The notes under the pieces: model-generated
Databases searched by the model: none
What the model was told of the DNA's origin: nothing
What the model saw: the letters and a program-made list of their open reading frames with translations, nothing else
Translations under genes and position numbers: made by a program
In this document: one piece after another, positions 15,897 to 16,921 of the stretch
Layout of the letters: every line of letters begins with the position of its first letter
How positions within the stretch are numbered: position 1 is the stretch's first letter
Assembly: GCA_027943245.1 (NCBI GenBank)
Contig: JANDJZ010001017.1
Span: forward strand, 1 to 16,921
Direction: 5' to 3'
Length of the DNA: 16,921 nt
Source of the DNA: Acanthamoeba sp. SK_2022b
Lineage: Eukaryota > Discosea > Longamoebia > Acanthamoebidae

Positions 15897-15911
15897 CTCA
15901 GGGGCACGTCA
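15897..15911. repeat. Terminal inverted repeat, orfA end
   Basis: CTCAGGGGCACGTCA is the exact reverse complement of the other end (14643-14657). It lies about 50 bases upstream of the orfA ATG, so the transposase promoter must be in or near this end. Confidence 0.9.
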
Positions 15912-15915
15912 GTGG
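15912..15915. repeat. Target site duplication, right copy (GTGG)
   Basis: It matches 14639-14642. The next bases, from 15917, are the stop codon of the sulfatase gene, which was therefore not disrupted. Confidence 0.85.
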
Positions 15916-15916
15916 G

Positions 15917-16921
15917 TCAGCGAGGCGTCAGCAGGTTTGGGTCGATGAATTGACGCAGCATGCCTGGACCTTCGAGGTAAGCGCCAAGCCATGAGCCGCC
16001 GCCGCCATTGTACCACTCCACGCGGATGGGGTGTTTCCCGGCGGCCAGTTCGATTTCGCCGCTGACTGTCACCACGCCATGGTCTCCGTCATTGTCGACG
16101 ACAGTTGCGCCGTCGATGTAAAGCTTGCTGCCGTCGTCGGAAGCCAGCGAGAATTTGTAGGTTCCGTCAGCTGGGATGTGGATGAAGCCTTCAAACGCAA
16201 CGGCGATGTTGTCGCCACGCGGGACCTTCAGGCCATCAATGCTGAACTCGTAGTGTCTTCTGCCTGAGTCTGCGGGTTGAAGTCGGGAAAAATCGGGCAG
16301 GCGCACAGGGCCGTCAGGCAGAAGATAGACATTGTAGTTCAGGCCATGCGTCGTTTCGGCGGCTCGGTCGAGAACCCTGAACAGGCCTGTGCTCGGAACG
16401 CTGGCGGGCTGTCCGTCGACGAACAGGACGACGCGGACGATTGTGCTGCGCTCGATGTCTACGGGCCGGATGTAGAGCGTGGATGCGATCGTAGGGATCG
16501 AACCGTCGAGCGTATAGCGAAGCTCCCCTAAAGGGTTCGGATTGCGCAGGCTCATCTGGGCGCGCTGGCCGACGAACAGGCCGCCTGCAGGAGAATTGCC
16601 GTGGCCGACCGGCTCGATCACTGGAGCGGCGTAGAAACTGCTGACTCGATAAGTCTGTTCGGGGGCTGCTTCACCTTTGAGAATCTGTCGGATCGGGCGT
16701 CCCAGCCACGCATAGGGGCGTCTTTCAGGCCGAGCAGCCATGCTGCCGTGGCTGTGGTGTCGAACGTGTTGATGGGCAGATCGACTTCGCCGGGGTTGAT
16801 GTTCTTTCCATAGACGATCCAAGGGATTTCCAGTTCGGGCATGGTTTCGCCGCCATGACCCTTGCCGACGCCGCCGTGGTCTGCGGTCACCAGAATGACG
16901 CTGTCGTCCATCATCCCGGCC
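15917..16921 (-). pseudogene. Sulfatase/alkaline-phosphatase-superfamily protein with CHB_HEX_C-like and PA14 domains, partial, frameshifted
   Basis: The gene enters from the right window edge and stops at TGA 15917-15919. The first visible part is the end of a sulfatase/phosphodiesterase-type catalytic domain. Its metal-site motif VTADHGGVGKGHGG is followed by EIPWIVYGKNI and TTATAAWLLGLKDAP. A frame change follows; one missing C in the four-base run at 16715-16718 would join DAP to YAWLGRPIRQILKGE. Next comes a chitobiase/hexosaminidase C-terminal-like beta domain (GELRYTLDGSIPT...YIRPVDIERSTIVRVVLF). Last is a PA14 domain (EGFIHIPADGTYKFSLASDD, GSKLYIDG, GKHPIRVEWYNGGGGSWLG). These suggest an exported hydrolase acting on sulfated or phosphorylated glycans, with carbohydrate-contacting add-on domains. 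The N-terminus and signal peptide lie outside the window. Confidence 0.8.

Larger units (their letters stand above)
14643..15911 (-). mobile_element. Complete IS3-family element, IS407-like group
   Basis: The 1269-bp element is bounded by TGACGTGCCCCTGAG at both ends, 15 of 15 identical in inverted orientation and continuing imperfectly to about 24 bases. It is flanked by a 4-bp GTGG duplication. It holds the two overlapping frames of IS3 elements (orfA 15581-15847, orfB 14661-15587) joined by an A6G slippery site. Both frames, both ends and the duplication are intact, so the copy looks recent and possibly active. Its genes run on the minus strand, the same direction as the sulfatase gene it follows. 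Confidence 0.93.

Noticed and set aside
1..16921. CRISPR array, toxin-antitoxin pair, phage genes or defence system
   Set aside because: No regularly spaced repeats, cas-like frames, small paired toxin/antitoxin frames or phage structural genes were seen on either strand.

Overview
The window looks like a chromosomal segment of a Brevundimonas-like alphaproteobacterium (Caulobacterales). The 16S rRNA (about 1461 nt) has the sequence character I recall for Brevundimonas. The rRNA operon has the alphaproteobacterial order 16S, tRNA-Ile, tRNA-Ala, 23S, 5S, tRNA-fMet. The protein genes are GC-rich and of Caulobacterales type. This assignment rests on memory, not on a database search.

Layout. (1) 1-91: last codons of an unidentified plus-strand gene. 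(2) 137-2884, minus strand: lgt, midA-like methyltransferase and pgeF, packed as an operon (4-nt ATGA overlap, then a 9-nt gap). (3) 3073-4735, plus strand: ubiK, a YbjN-domain gene and proC; ybjN and proC overlap by one base. (4) 4739-7506, minus strand: an OmpR/EnvZ-type response regulator and sensor kinase, followed by an unknown secreted protein. (5) 7589-8467, plus strand: an ilvE-type branched-chain aminotransferase, divergent from the regulator. (6) 8544-14427: one complete rRNA operon with probable tandem promoters, a boxA-like site, RNase III-type processing stems and a strong intrinsic terminator. (7) 14643-15911: a complete IS3-family (IS407-like) element with 15-bp perfect inverted repeats, a GTGG target duplication and an A6G frameshift site. 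(8) 15917-16921, minus strand: the C-terminal part of a sulfatase/alkaline-phosphatase-superfamily protein with chitobiase-C-like and PA14 domains.

The most striking property is that six protein genes (pgeF, lgt, ybjN, response regulator, ilvE, sulfatase) carry small indels that break otherwise well-conserved reading frames. midA, ubiK, proC, the histidine kinase and the transposase are intact. Several indels are single-base changes at short homopolymers, and lgt is normally essential in Gram-negative bacteria. I therefore think uncorrected long-read errors are much more likely than real gene decay. I label these genes 'pseudogene' only by annotation convention. I found no convincing novel system. 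The best leads are regulatory: a GANTC methylation site inside the predicted ilvE promoter, and matched tandem rRNA promoters separated by a hairpin.
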